The notes below the pieces were generated by a model. That model was not told the DNA's origin. It searched no databases and saw nothing but the letters and a program-made list of their open reading frames with translations. DNA of 10,169 nt from Methylomonas sp. (GTDB lineage Bacteria > Pseudomonadota > Gammaproteobacteria > Methylococcales > Methylomonadaceae). The DNA is taken from positions 8,178 to 18,346 of the forward strand of contig JAQTYP010000013.1 in the NCBI GenBank assembly GCA_028688235.1, in the 5' to 3' direction. Shown one piece after another: positions 1-7,500 of this stretch. Each line of letters starts with the position of its first letter. The stretch's first letter is position 1. The translations under genes were made by a program, and so were the position numbers.

Positions 1-41
1 TCCTTTCAGGCACTAAATAACTTTAAGCCCCCCCTACTCGC

Positions 42-716
42 TCAAATGTCGAGCGACAACCCGGCCGGAAATGCGGACTGCCAGTCTTGCCGAAACTTAT
101 CGACAGCCGCATCGGTAGCGGGGACGTTCAACATTTGCAAAGCGAGATCCGGCGGCAGCGTCACGGAGGCCACGCCCAGCCTCAATACTTGCAACACTTG
201 GCTCACATTTTTGAAACTTGCCACCAGCAACTTGGTCGGCAAGCGGTATTGGCTTATCAGATTTTGCAAATCGCCGACAATGTCTATGCCGGCCGAGCCC
301 AGATTATCTATGCGGTTCAGGTAGGGTGCCAGATAATCAGCGCCGTTCAAAGCTGCCAGCCAACCTTGCTGAACGTTGTATATCGCCGTAGCCAATATCG
401 GAATATCGTCCTGCTTGATTTGTTTGATCGCCGCCAAACCCGCGGCATGAGCCGGAATTTTGACGACGATATCGTAAGGTAAAGCATACAATTGTTTTGC
501 CTCGGCGACGATGTCTTCTACGGTATTACCGATGACTTGCACATGAAAGCGGCTATTAGGCCCCAAAATCTTAGCCAGTTCCGCCAGCAACTGGCTAAGA
601 CCGATACCGCCAGCAGCCACGATGCTGGGATTGGTCGTTACGCCGGCCAGCGGCAAGATGCCGGCCAAAGCTTGGATTTGGTCTAAATCGGCGGTATCCA
701 GATACAGTTCGAACAT
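42..716 (-). CDS. fsa: Fructose-6-phosphate aldolase (FSA/TalC family)
   Basis: This 224-residue protein aligns from end to end with E. coli FSA as I remember it, offset by one residue. The family forms fructose-6-phosphate reversibly from dihydroxyacetone and glyceraldehyde-3-phosphate in the cytoplasm, through a Schiff base. The Schiff-base lysine is K86, in DIVVKIP. Other active-site positions seen are D7, T27 and N29 (in AGVTTNPS), Q60, T110, Y132 and R135 (in APYLNRID), and S167 (in VASFKN). Q60 and Y132 are the FSA-type choices; true transaldolases carry Glu and Phe there. That favours aldolase over transaldolase, though genome pipelines often name such genes transaldolase. The ATG at 716 is chosen because MFELYLDTAD matches the family N-terminus. 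No good Shine-Dalgarno precedes it (GCCCGCCACC). The gene stands alone here with a candidate promoter at 750-778. In a RuMP-cycle methylotroph it could link C3 and C6 sugars; that is inference. Confidence 0.93.
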   Translation of the reverse strand: MFELYLDTADLDQIQALAGILPLAGVTTNPSIVAAGGIGLSQLLAELAKILGPNSRFHVQVIGNTVEDIVAEAKQLYALPYDIVVKIPAHAAGLAAIKQIKQDDIPILATAIYNVQQGWLAALNGADYLAPYLNRIDNLGSAGIDIVGDLQNLISQYRLPTKLLVASFKNVSQVLQVLRLGVASVTLPPDLALQMLNVPATDAAVDKFRQDWQSAFPAGLSLDI

Positions 717-749
717 GGTGGCGGGCTCAGGCTGAATTCAAAACAGCCG

Positions 750-778
750 ATTATTCAGAATACGCCGAATAAAAGCAA
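750..778 (-). promoter_or_regulatory. Candidate sigma-70 promoter of the aldolase gene
   Basis: On the minus strand TTGCTT (773-778) is followed after exactly 17 nt by AATAAT (750-755), a 5 of 6 match to the -10 consensus. This would give a leader of about 25-30 nt before the ATG at 716. A 6-bp inverted repeat (TTATTC at 751-756, GAATAA at 767-772) lies within the promoter. The -35 match is only 3 of 6, so the call is tentative. Confidence 0.35.
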
Positions 779-812
779 ACTCAGCGCTATCTGCTATTTT
801 AGGAGGGACAAG

Positions 813-882
813 CGATAATCCCGAACTTGTCGAAGGTGAGGCTAAGGTACGACAAGCTCATGGAACTGATAAGGCCTTATCG
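813..882. repeat. Imperfect interrupted palindrome, degenerate intergenic repeat
   Basis: Two nested inverted pairs are seen: CGATAA (813-818) with TTATCG (877-882), and CTTGTCG (826-832) with CGACAAG (850-856). The inner loop carries AAGGT twice (833-837 and 844-848). The words around CTTGTCGAAGG resemble intergenic hairpin repeats that are common in proteobacterial genomes. Arms are short and spacing is uneven, so this looks like a decayed copy and not a working terminator. Confidence 0.4.
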
Positions 883-889
883 AGCAAAA

Positions 890-963
890 TATAGGCTGTG
901 CGGACGACAGGAGGTGCATCAATCACGTAAAGATGCGCCTCACTGCGTTCGGCACATCCTATA
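890..963. repeat. Nested palindromic element of about 74 bp, REP/MITE-like
   Basis: The two halves are near reverse complements along their length. The outer arms ATAGGCTGTGC (891-901) and GCACATCCTAT (952-962) differ at one position, with a further T-A pair at 890/963. The inner arms GAGGTGCATC (911-920) and GATGCGCCTC (932-941) pair over 10 bp with one wobble. The segments between (902-910 and 942-951) are also roughly complementary. The central loop is 921-931. The symmetry suggests a mobile palindromic repeat or a strong cruciform or RNA hairpin between the aldolase and the secreted-protein gene. No open frame lies inside. Confidence 0.6.
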
Positions 964-992
964 CGGATTTGTATTTGTCCAGCTTTAAATCG

Positions 993-1009
993 ATAGCCCT
1001 TTCGGCTAT
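993..1009 (-). terminator. Possible weak terminator hairpin of the secreted-protein gene
   Basis: ATAGCC (993-998) and GGCTAT (1004-1009) form a 6-bp stem with a 5-nt loop. It overlaps the TAG stop codon at 1006-1008. In the minus direction it is followed by CGATTTAAAG, so only a short T tract is present. The larger palindrome just downstream may do more of the work. Confidence 0.3.
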
Positions 1010-2574
1010 TCAATCAATGTAGCCCTCAAGGTTTCCAGCCAAGGCTCGGCATCAGGGTGATATTTCAACACCACCGAGTAGGCTTTTCCGGACGCGGTGT
1101 CGGTCACGCGCGGAATCAACACTTCCTGGTTGGCAGGATTATAGGTGGCCTGAAACGAATCGGCCGACTCACCCTGCAACAATTGGAGTTTGGCAACGGT
1201 GAAATTCAGCTCCCCGGCTTGCTTTTGAACCAGTTCGACTTGATATAGGCTTTGCTCAACGCGTAATTTAGGAATAGTCAGGCGACCTATGGTCGAGTCG
1301 AAATTGCTGCCGGAGGCTACATTCATTGCCGCCGCTGTCAGCGTGAATGTGGCGGAACTGGCTTGAGCCTGCTCCGAAAGCAATGGATGTATGCCCGTAC
1401 CGGTAATACGCATGGCGTATTGATCGTCGCTGTACGGAAATACCGTGATATATTCCAGCGTCGTCGCGTAAGTCTTGCTTTTTCCTTCCGCGTCGAGACC
1501 GGCCACTTTAAGTCCGGGCTTTTTCAATACGATCTCGCCTTGACCACAGACTTCATCACTACCATCTCCTTTTAATGGTGAGGAAACGGCAATCAAATAA
1601 TTTCTGGCACCTGGGCCAACACCGATTTCGACGGTATTTCTGGATTTGGCGGTTTGCGAAGAAAAACAGGGATCGATGACACCCACCAAAGCCCCTTCGT
1701 AAGCACCCTTATCATACTTCAAGTACATGTGATAGCCAGGATCGCTAGGATGGCTAGAGTCAAAGGAAGGAGGGGACAGCCTCTGATCTCCATGCAAATC
1801 ATTGTATGACCCTGTATCATCTATCCACCTATCAAATAGATACTTTGAGTTTTCCATTTCGGGAGTGAGCTTGTCACTGTCGAAGACATAAACCACCCAA
1901 TTGCGATTGTCGTAACAGACGCTGCCTCCCGGGCATAGCTCGATTTTGATGATTTCGTTACCGGCACTGGCCAGCGAATACCAGTCTCTATCGGTCGAAG
2001 AATACAAATGGCCTTTGATGGTGAGGGACGAATTCAGCGGCGTTGCCCTTGTCGAATCGTCGTTGAACTCTACATCGACATTTTCGTATTCATCGGCCGC
2101 ATCGTCCGAAACCGCATCGGACGACTGATTGCCGATGATTTGAATGTTGATTTGAGCCGAAGAACTAGCCTGACCGCTGCTCGAGCGGCAAATGTAAGAA
2201 AAGCTTTCAGCCAATAGCTGCCCCGTCTTTAAACTGTCTACGGCAGGCACATACTGATAGAACTGATAAGTGGCTGTATCGCCAAAAGACGTCAAGCTGC
2301 CATACTGACCGGCCGCCGATCCATCCACCTGATAGGAGGTGCAATTGACATCATTCGAAGCTAAGTTGATGGTGAGCGAGCGATTCTCACCAGTAGGGTC
2401 GACGGTGATCGTGACGAAATCATTGTTCGCAACTGGAGCGGTAGTCGTCGAATCGGTACCACTTCCAGAATCGGTATTGCTTAAACCCGAGCCCCATCCC
2501 ACCACCGCCGCCATTACGCTGGGCGAGCAAGCCAAAGACAAAACGAGTAATACGGGGGGAAAATTCTTTTTCAT
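1006..2574 (-). CDS. Secreted protein with Ig/cadherin-like and PPC-like regions, function unknown
   Basis: I do not recognise a named gene. The 522-residue product has a signal peptide (K2, K3, hydrophobic core about 8-15), probably cut after VMA at 22. C16 sits in LSLAC, which departs from a lipobox at -3, so lipoprotein is less likely. A Ser/Gly/Asp/Thr-rich linker (about 30-45) leads to a segment starting APVANNDFVTI (about 46-147) that resembles Ig or cadherin-like repeats. Residues about 165-335 resemble a bacterial pre-peptidase C-terminal (PPC) domain, with G188 and DRDWY at 195-199. The C-terminal 120 residues hold two copies of a strand motif: LTIPKLRV...YQVEL (432-448) and VLIPRV...YSVVL (485-503). 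Six mature cysteines (78, 129, 214, 220, 303, 343) could form three disulfides. No protease or glycosidase motif is seen. The start has a good ribosome site (AGGAAG, 7-nt spacing). Periplasmic or extracellular binding is a guess. Confidence 0.85.
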   Translation of the reverse strand: MKKNFPPVLLVLSLACSPSVMAAVVGWGSGLSNTDSGSGTDSTTTAPVANNDFVTITVDPTGENRSLTINLASNDVNCTSYQVDGSAAGQYGSLTSFGDTATYQFYQYVPAVDSLKTGQLLAESFSYICRSSSGQASSSAQINIQIIGNQSSDAVSDDAADEYENVDVEFNDDSTRATPLNSSLTIKGHLYSSTDRDWYSLASAGNEIIKIELCPGGSVCYDNRNWVVYVFDSDKLTPEMENSKYLFDRWIDDTGSYNDLHGDQRLSPPSFDSSHPSDPGYHMYLKYDKGAYEGALVGVIDPCFSSQTAKSRNTVEIGVGPGARNYLIAVSSPLKGDGSDEVCGQGEIVLKKPGLKVAGLDAEGKSKTYATTLEYITVFPYSDDQYAMRITGTGIHPLLSEQAQASSATFTLTAAAMNVASGSNFDSTIGRLTIPKLRVEQSLYQVELVQKQAGELNFTVAKLQLLQGESADSFQATYNPANQEVLIPRVTDTASGKAYSVVLKYHPDAEPWLETLRATLIE

Positions 2575-2581
2575 CGAGGTG

Positions 2582-2587
2582 CTTCCT
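2582..2587 (-). promoter_or_regulatory. Ribosome binding site of the secreted-protein gene
   Basis: AGGAAG on the minus strand, 7 nt before the ATG at 2574. It supports that start over any upstream one and is the best-formed ribosome site I found in the window. Confidence 0.7.
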
Positions 2588-2606
2588 GTGACTTTGCAAA
2601 ATGAGC

Positions 2607-2624
2607 CTATCTATTGGCAGATAG
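2607..2624. promoter_or_regulatory. Small inverted repeat, possible operator or leader hairpin
   Basis: CTATCT (2607-2612) and AGATAG (2619-2624) are perfect 6-bp inverted arms around a 6-nt spacer. The element lies between the ribosome site and the candidate -10 of the secreted-protein gene and touches the latter. It could be an operator or a hairpin in the leader. It is short enough to occur by chance. Confidence 0.25.
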
Positions 2625-2650
2625 AGTAGTCCAATTTTGCGTATAGTCAA
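2623..2650 (-). promoter_or_regulatory. Candidate promoter of the secreted-protein gene
   Basis: On the minus strand TTGACT (2645-2650, 5 of 6 to the -35 consensus) is followed after 16 nt by TACTCT (2623-2628), which matches only 3 of 6 at -10. The place is right, about 50 nt before the ATG at 2574. A weak -10 may mean an activator is needed or that the call is wrong. Confidence 0.33.
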
Positions 2651-3061
2651 TGGTTCGGGTACCCAGTCTACTCGTCACTGTCAACCAAAAAAGCATAGCT
2701 TTTCATTGCGGGCACCAACTTATGACGGGACAACCCAGTAAGGTCTTCCAGGCATACCCTGACGGGGACAAGTGGATTACCGAAATCCAGAGCCCTGATA
2801 GAATCCATGCCCCTCAGGGAAGCGTAACCGGCCATGATTTGATCGTTAAGCCGGAGCAGGACCGATCCGGCGAGTTGGCTTATAATTTGGAAGGAAATGC
2901 CCCTTGTTATGATGAATTCGCCGTGAAAGTCAGTGTAGGAGCCCTTCAATTTCCGGGGCGATGATGCACGGCCCTCATGATCGTCAGGGCGTTTATTTCC
3001 AACCCAATCCATCGCGGCGTTGCTTCGTTATGCCTGACTCAACGCCATACCCAGAGTTGAT
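2651..3061. other. Divergent intergenic stretch with unassigned antiparallel open frames
   Basis: This lies between the candidate promoter of the minus-strand secreted-protein gene and the plus-strand GH30 gene. It stays open on both strands: 2650-2964 plus (104 codons) and 2668-3012 minus (114 codons). Neither has a Shine-Dalgarno sequence, a signal peptide or a motif I recognise, and they are complementary to each other over nearly their full length, so at most one is real. A GC-rich hairpin (GCCCT 2971-2975, AGGGC 2986-2990) followed by GTTTATTT could end plus-strand transcription. A second inverted pair (GGCGTTG 3016-3022, CAACGCC 3040-3046) sits just before the GH30 start. It may be a decayed gene or a dispersed repeat; I cannot decide. 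Confidence 0.3.
2971..2998 (+). terminator. Weak terminator-like hairpin
   Basis: A 5-bp all-but-one GC stem (GCCCT/AGGGC) with a 10-nt loop is followed by GTTTATTT on the plus strand. It lies 6 nt after the stop of the plus-strand open frame ending at 2964. If that frame is a real gene this would be its terminator; if not, the hairpin may be chance. Confidence 0.25.
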
Positions 3062-4432
3062 ATGCCTGCACAAACAAGCTCCGCTCCACTTGCCCAATAC
3101 CCATTTTCCGCCGAGGTTTGGCTAACCAGTGCCAACCAGCTCTATTTGTTCGATAGACAGGAAGACCTGTGGTTCGCGGAAGACGCGGGCGACTCTCAGT
3201 TAATAACCGTCGATTCCGGCAAGGCTTATCAAGCCATGGAAGGCTTCGGATATTCGCTGACCGGCGGCAGTGCGCTATTGATTAGCAGGCTGCCCATGGC
3301 GGATAAACAAGCCTTGCTCCAGGAATTATTCTCGTCTGAAGGAAACGGCATAGGCGTCAGCTGCATGCGCCTGAGTATAGGCGCGTCGGACTTGAGCGAG
3401 CGCTGTTTTTCGTATTGCGACCTGCCTGAAGGACAAACCGATTGGGCGTTGACGCATTTCGACATCATGGCCGGCGACGTCGAAGTCGTTCCGTTGATGC
3501 AGGAAATCCTGATCATCAATCCGGAAATCAAAATCATCGCAACGCCCTGGTCTGCACCGCCTTGGATGAAGAACAACCACGCCTTTGTCGGCGGTAAGTT
3601 AAAACCCGAATGTTACGCCGTTTACGCCGCCTACCTGGTTAAATACCTGCTGGTCATGCGCGAACTGGGTATCGTGATTCATGCGATCACGCCACAAAAC
3701 GAACCGTTGAACTTCAAAAACGAACCCAGCATGATCATGGAAGCCCATGAGCAAGCCGAGTTTGTCAAAGATCATTTAGGCCCGGCGCTGTTACAAGCAG
3801 GACTCGACGACGTGGAAATATTTTGCTGGGACCACAATTGCGACGTCAAAGCCTATCCGCTGGAGATTTTCGCCGATCAGCAAGCGCGCAAGTTCCTGAG
3901 CGGCTCTGCTTGGCACCTGTACGGTGGTGATATCGGTACGCTATCCGAGATGCACGAGGCCTACCCGGATCTGAAGCTGTATTTCACCGAACAATGGGTC
4001 GGCTCGGACGGCCAATTCGGCGGCGATCTGATCTGGCATATCAAAAACGTGCTGATAGGCGCCTGCCGAAACTGGAGCCGGATCGTGCTGGAATGGAACT
4101 TGGCTTCCGATCCCTTCTGCTGCCCGCATACCCCAGGCGGAGAAGCCCGCTGCGTCGGCGCATTGACGATAGACGGCGATCGAATCATCCGTAACGTGGC
4201 CTATTACATCATCGCCCACGCCGCCAAATGGCTGAGGCCGGGTTCGGTCCGAATAGCCTCGGACGATCAAGCCTTGCCTAACGCGGCGTTCCTGACGCCC
4301 GAGGGCCGTATCGTGTTGATCGTGTTGAACGAAGGCACCGAAACGGAGCGTTTTCATATCTGTTTTCAAGATAAAGTCGCCGAAGCGGTCTTGCCTGCCG
4401 CATCCGTAGCGACCTATGTCTGGCAGGGGTAG
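3062..4432 (+). CDS. Glycoside hydrolase family 30 (glucosylceramidase / beta-glucanase type)
   Basis: This 456-residue protein is a retaining beta-glycosidase of clan GH-A. The GH30 landmarks are MEGFGYSLTGGSA (59-71), MRLSIGASDLS (102-112), ATPWSAPPWMK (160-170), the acid/base E214 in TPQNEPLN, and the nucleophile E310 in LYFTEQWVG. The barrel ends around GALTI (366-370) and RNVAYYIIAHAAKWLRPGS (377-395), followed by the usual C-terminal beta-sandwich (about 396-456). The GGEARCVGALTI and YYIIAHA words recall subfamily GH30_3, whose known members include beta-1,6-glucanases, but glucosylceramidase activity cannot be excluded. The first residues (MPAQTSSAPLAQYPF) show no signal peptide, although many relatives are secreted, so the enzyme would act in the cytoplasm. 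An in-frame TGA at 3035-3037 limits any upstream start. The ribosome site is weak (AGAG at 3053-3056). The neighbours give no pathway clue. Confidence 0.9.
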   Translation: MPAQTSSAPLAQYPFSAEVWLTSANQLYLFDRQEDLWFAEDAGDSQLITVDSGKAYQAMEGFGYSLTGGSALLISRLPMADKQALLQELFSSEGNGIGVSCMRLSIGASDLSERCFSYCDLPEGQTDWALTHFDIMAGDVEVVPLMQEILIINPEIKIIATPWSAPPWMKNNHAFVGGKLKPECYAVYAAYLVKYLLVMRELGIVIHAITPQNEPLNFKNEPSMIMEAHEQAEFVKDHLGPALLQAGLDDVEIFCWDHNCDVKAYPLEIFADQQARKFLSGSAWHLYGGDIGTLSEMHEAYPDLKLYFTEQWVGSDGQFGGDLIWHIKNVLIGACRNWSRIVLEWNLASDPFCCPHTPGGEARCVGALTIDGDRIIRNVAYYIIAHAAKWLRPGSVRIASDDQALPNAAFLTPEGRIVLIVLNEGTETERFHICFQDKVAEAVLPAASVATYVWQG

Positions 4433-4460
4433 ACAGAGGCAGCCTTATTCACGCCCACAA

Positions 4461-4499
4461 AATCTAGGAGCGACGAGGGCGTCGCTCCCACATAAGATT
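4461..4499. terminator. Strong hairpin between convergent genes, possible bidirectional terminator
   Basis: GGAGCGACG (4467-4475) and CGTCGCTCC (4480-4488) form a perfect 9-bp stem with the loop AGGG. AATCT (4461-4465) and AGATT (4495-4499) add complementary outer arms. In the minus direction the stem is followed by TAGATTTTG, fitting termination of the kinase gene. In the plus direction there is no T run. The stem words (GGAGCGACG...CGTCGCTCC) also resemble a dispersed intergenic repeat, so it may be a repeat copy serving as a terminator. Confidence 0.6.
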
Positions 4500-4522
4500 G
4501 CCTTTCGTTTTCCAGGGTGCCC

Positions 4523-7500
4523 TCATTCAGCCCCTTGTTCGGCGTCCAGGCATTTCAAGATACTTGGATAGTCGAAACACTCCGCGAGTTTAGCCAGCGC
4601 CAGCCCTAATTCGGCATCGCTTTCCGCAATCAGCCCGATCGCCGAGTCGATGAGATCGCTATCCAAAATTTCGAGCGCCTCTTTAAGCTGAGCCCGCAAT
4701 TCGGCCGACAAACCGGCCAACATGGTTGGCGTCAACACGACAGAGTTCCGGCTTTCGGGTGGCTCTCTCCGGTAATCGTATGCCATGCCCAACTGCCGAG
4801 CCAGACATTCGTAGATTTCGTCGAAGTGGTAGGGTTTGCGCACAAAACCATCCATGCCGGCATCCAGCATTTCTTGCTGTTCTTCTTTGAAAGCAGATGC
4901 CGTAACGGCGACAATCTTGACTTGATCGCCGCCGGGCAGGCAGCGCAAACGCTTAGTCGCCTCCAATCCATCCATGACCGGCATGCGCCTGTCCATCCAG
5001 ATCAAATCGGGCCGCCATTCTTTGAATACTTCCAGACATTGTTCGCCGTTTTCGGCAATTTTCGTTTCCAAGCCCAATTCGGTCATCAATCGGTTCAGCA
5101 GCAACTGATTTTCGTACTGATCTTCGACGATCAGGATGCGGTATCGCGGCTGACCGGCGGCTAGCCCTATCACCTGGGTGTAAGGCATGCTAGCCGGTGC
5201 GGCGACGTCGGAAGAGCTTGCAAGCTCCACCGGCAAATCGACCTTAAATACCGCCCCCTTACCGAAGGTACTGTCGACGCTGATTCTGCCTCCCAACATC
5301 CTGACGAACTGCCGAGTGATGGTCAGCCCCAATCCCGTGCCGCACTGAGAACCGCTGTCGCTTAATTGCACGAAGGGTTCGAACAGGCGCTGCCTATCTT
5401 CCGGCGCAATACCCGGCCCCGTGTCCTCGATTTCGATCAACAGGTGGTATCTGGCGTTTTTCGAGGCGCTCAACCTGATCGTTACACTGCCTTCTAGGGT
5501 GAATTTGACTGCGTTATTGATCAGATTGATCAAAATTTGGCGAATTCTGGCCTCGTCGCTTCTGATGTAACGGGGAAAGTCGGCAGAGCGGTCCAGTATC
5601 AACTGCAGATTTTTTTCTTGAGCCCTAACCCGCATCATTTGGGCGACATCGTCCACCAGCGCTTCCAGATCGAACGCCGAGATTTCCAACTGCAGCCTTC
5701 CGGACTCGATTTTGGCCATCTCCAGTACATCGTTGATCAAGTTGAGCAAATGTTCGCCGCTACGGTTGATGATATCCAGGGTTTCCCGTTGTTTATCGCC
5801 AATCGAGGAATCGCGGCGCATCATGCCGGAAAACCCGAGTATGGCATTCAATGGCGTGCGCAACTCGTGGCTCATATTGGCCAGAAAGATGCTTTTTGCC
5901 TTGTTGGCAGCCTCTGCGGCATCGCGGGCGAGCAGCAACTCCCTGGTCCGCTGCTGCACCGTATCTTCCAGCGTATACTGATATTCCTTGAGCCTATCTT
6001 CCGCACGTTTACGGTCCGTGATGTCGCGCGCGATCGCCAGCACGCTGACGATCTCGTTCCGTTCGTTGATTTCCGGGATATGCCGAATTTCGGCGATACG
6101 GCCATTCGGCCAGCGAAATTCCTGGATATCGGACATGCGATTGGCCACCGTCCAGAGCAACGCGTCCAGCAATGGCCGCGTCGACTCCGGATTGCCTGGA
6201 ATCGGCAATTCGCAAACGCTCTTACCGAGCAGCGGCATCCCGACTGTTCCGGATATCCTTCGCGCCGCGGCATTGATATAGATATGCCGGCCTTGCGTAT
6301 CGAAGCGGACGATGCCATCCGGATGATTTTCCGTCAAAGTACGGAATTGGCGTTCGCGCTCGGCAAGAGCCTCTTCGGCTTGTTTGCGTTCGGAAATGTT
6401 GATCAGCGACACAAGCACCTTGCCGAGCGTATCTTCATAACCCGGGCAAACGGTCAGGTGAACGGTCACGTGGCGAAGACGGCCGGACAGCGTCTTGACA
6501 GCGGATTCGCGTTGAAAACTGTTTTCGCCGTTCCATAGGCAGATCAGTTCCTGCCGGAAGGTCGCAAACGATTCCGGGGTAAAGGTGGCGACCAGACCGG
6601 CCAACAAGGCTTCCTTGCTTACCGCCTCGTGCAATACCAATGCGGAATGGTTTACGTCGGTAACGCGCACTCGCTCCGCGAAATGCCCGATGCTTTCGGG
6701 ATGACTATCCAGATAGGCTGCTATATCCGTGCATCCCGTTTTTCTCAGATCATCGAAAAACGTTTTCACCGCAGAGAAATCCTCTTCCCATATCGGTACC
6801 GGCGAATTTTCGAAGACCAGCCGATAGCGGCGCTCGCTTTGGCGTAAAGCTTCCTCGGCCTGCTTACGTTCGGTCAAGTCGTAGGCCAGGCCGACATACC
6901 CCGTTATAGCGCCCATCTCATCGCGCAAGGCGGTGACGGATAGATGAACCGGCTGCCGCAGGCCATCCTTGCGCACGAAGGTCCATTCCCCTTCTTCGGA
7001 TAGATTGCGCCGGGGACGAGCGGCGAAGACATCGAAACCGGGAGAAACAGCTTCGTTCAATTCTTCGGATAAACTCTGGGCGCGGAGGGCGATTTCCTTG
7101 TCGTCGTGCCACAATTGCGGCGTTTGCTGACCTATCACTTCGCCGGCCTGATAGCCTAACAAACGTTCGGCCGCGGCATTGAAACTAGTGACGATGCCGT
7201 CCGGTTCGGTCGCTATGATGGCGTGGGCGGCGTTTTGCAATATCGTATATTGAAAGGTAGTCAAGCGGCGAAGTTCGATTTCCCGCTGATGTATGGCCGC
7301 CATCATCGCATTGAAACTTTGGCCAAGACGGACCACCTCGTCGGTTCCGGCCGCCGAAACCCGGTACTGATAGTCGGCCTGCGCCCTTACCCGCTCGGCG
7401 GCGTCCGTCAACGAGGCGATAGGGCGTACGATGGTTCGCCGCAGAACCAACAATTGGCCGAAAGTCGCGGCCAACAACACCAGCATGACGCCACAGAACA

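Noticed and set aside
1006..2574. Lipoprotein reading of the secreted protein from C16 in LSLAC
   Set aside because: Position -3 is Ser where Leu, Val or Ile is expected, and a good signal peptidase I site (VMA, 20-22) follows. Not excluded, but less likely.
2668..3012. Transposase remnant on the minus strand
   Set aside because: I see no DDE or HUH motif, no terminal inverted repeats flanking the stretch and no target-site duplication. It is kept only as an unassigned frame.
3941..4369. Minus-strand frame of 142 codons inside the GH30 gene
   Set aside because: The plus frame carries the GH30 nucleophile and the conserved C-terminal words over this stretch.
4523..4790. HPt domain at the kinase C-terminus
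   Set aside because: The segment after the receiver has no histidine at all.
5537..6538. Open frame of 333 codons on the plus strand inside the kinase gene
   Set aside because: It is antisense to the PAS3 and HisKA part of the kinase, whose motifs are unmistakable. The antisense product has no recognisable domain and its composition is what the complement of GC-biased codons gives.
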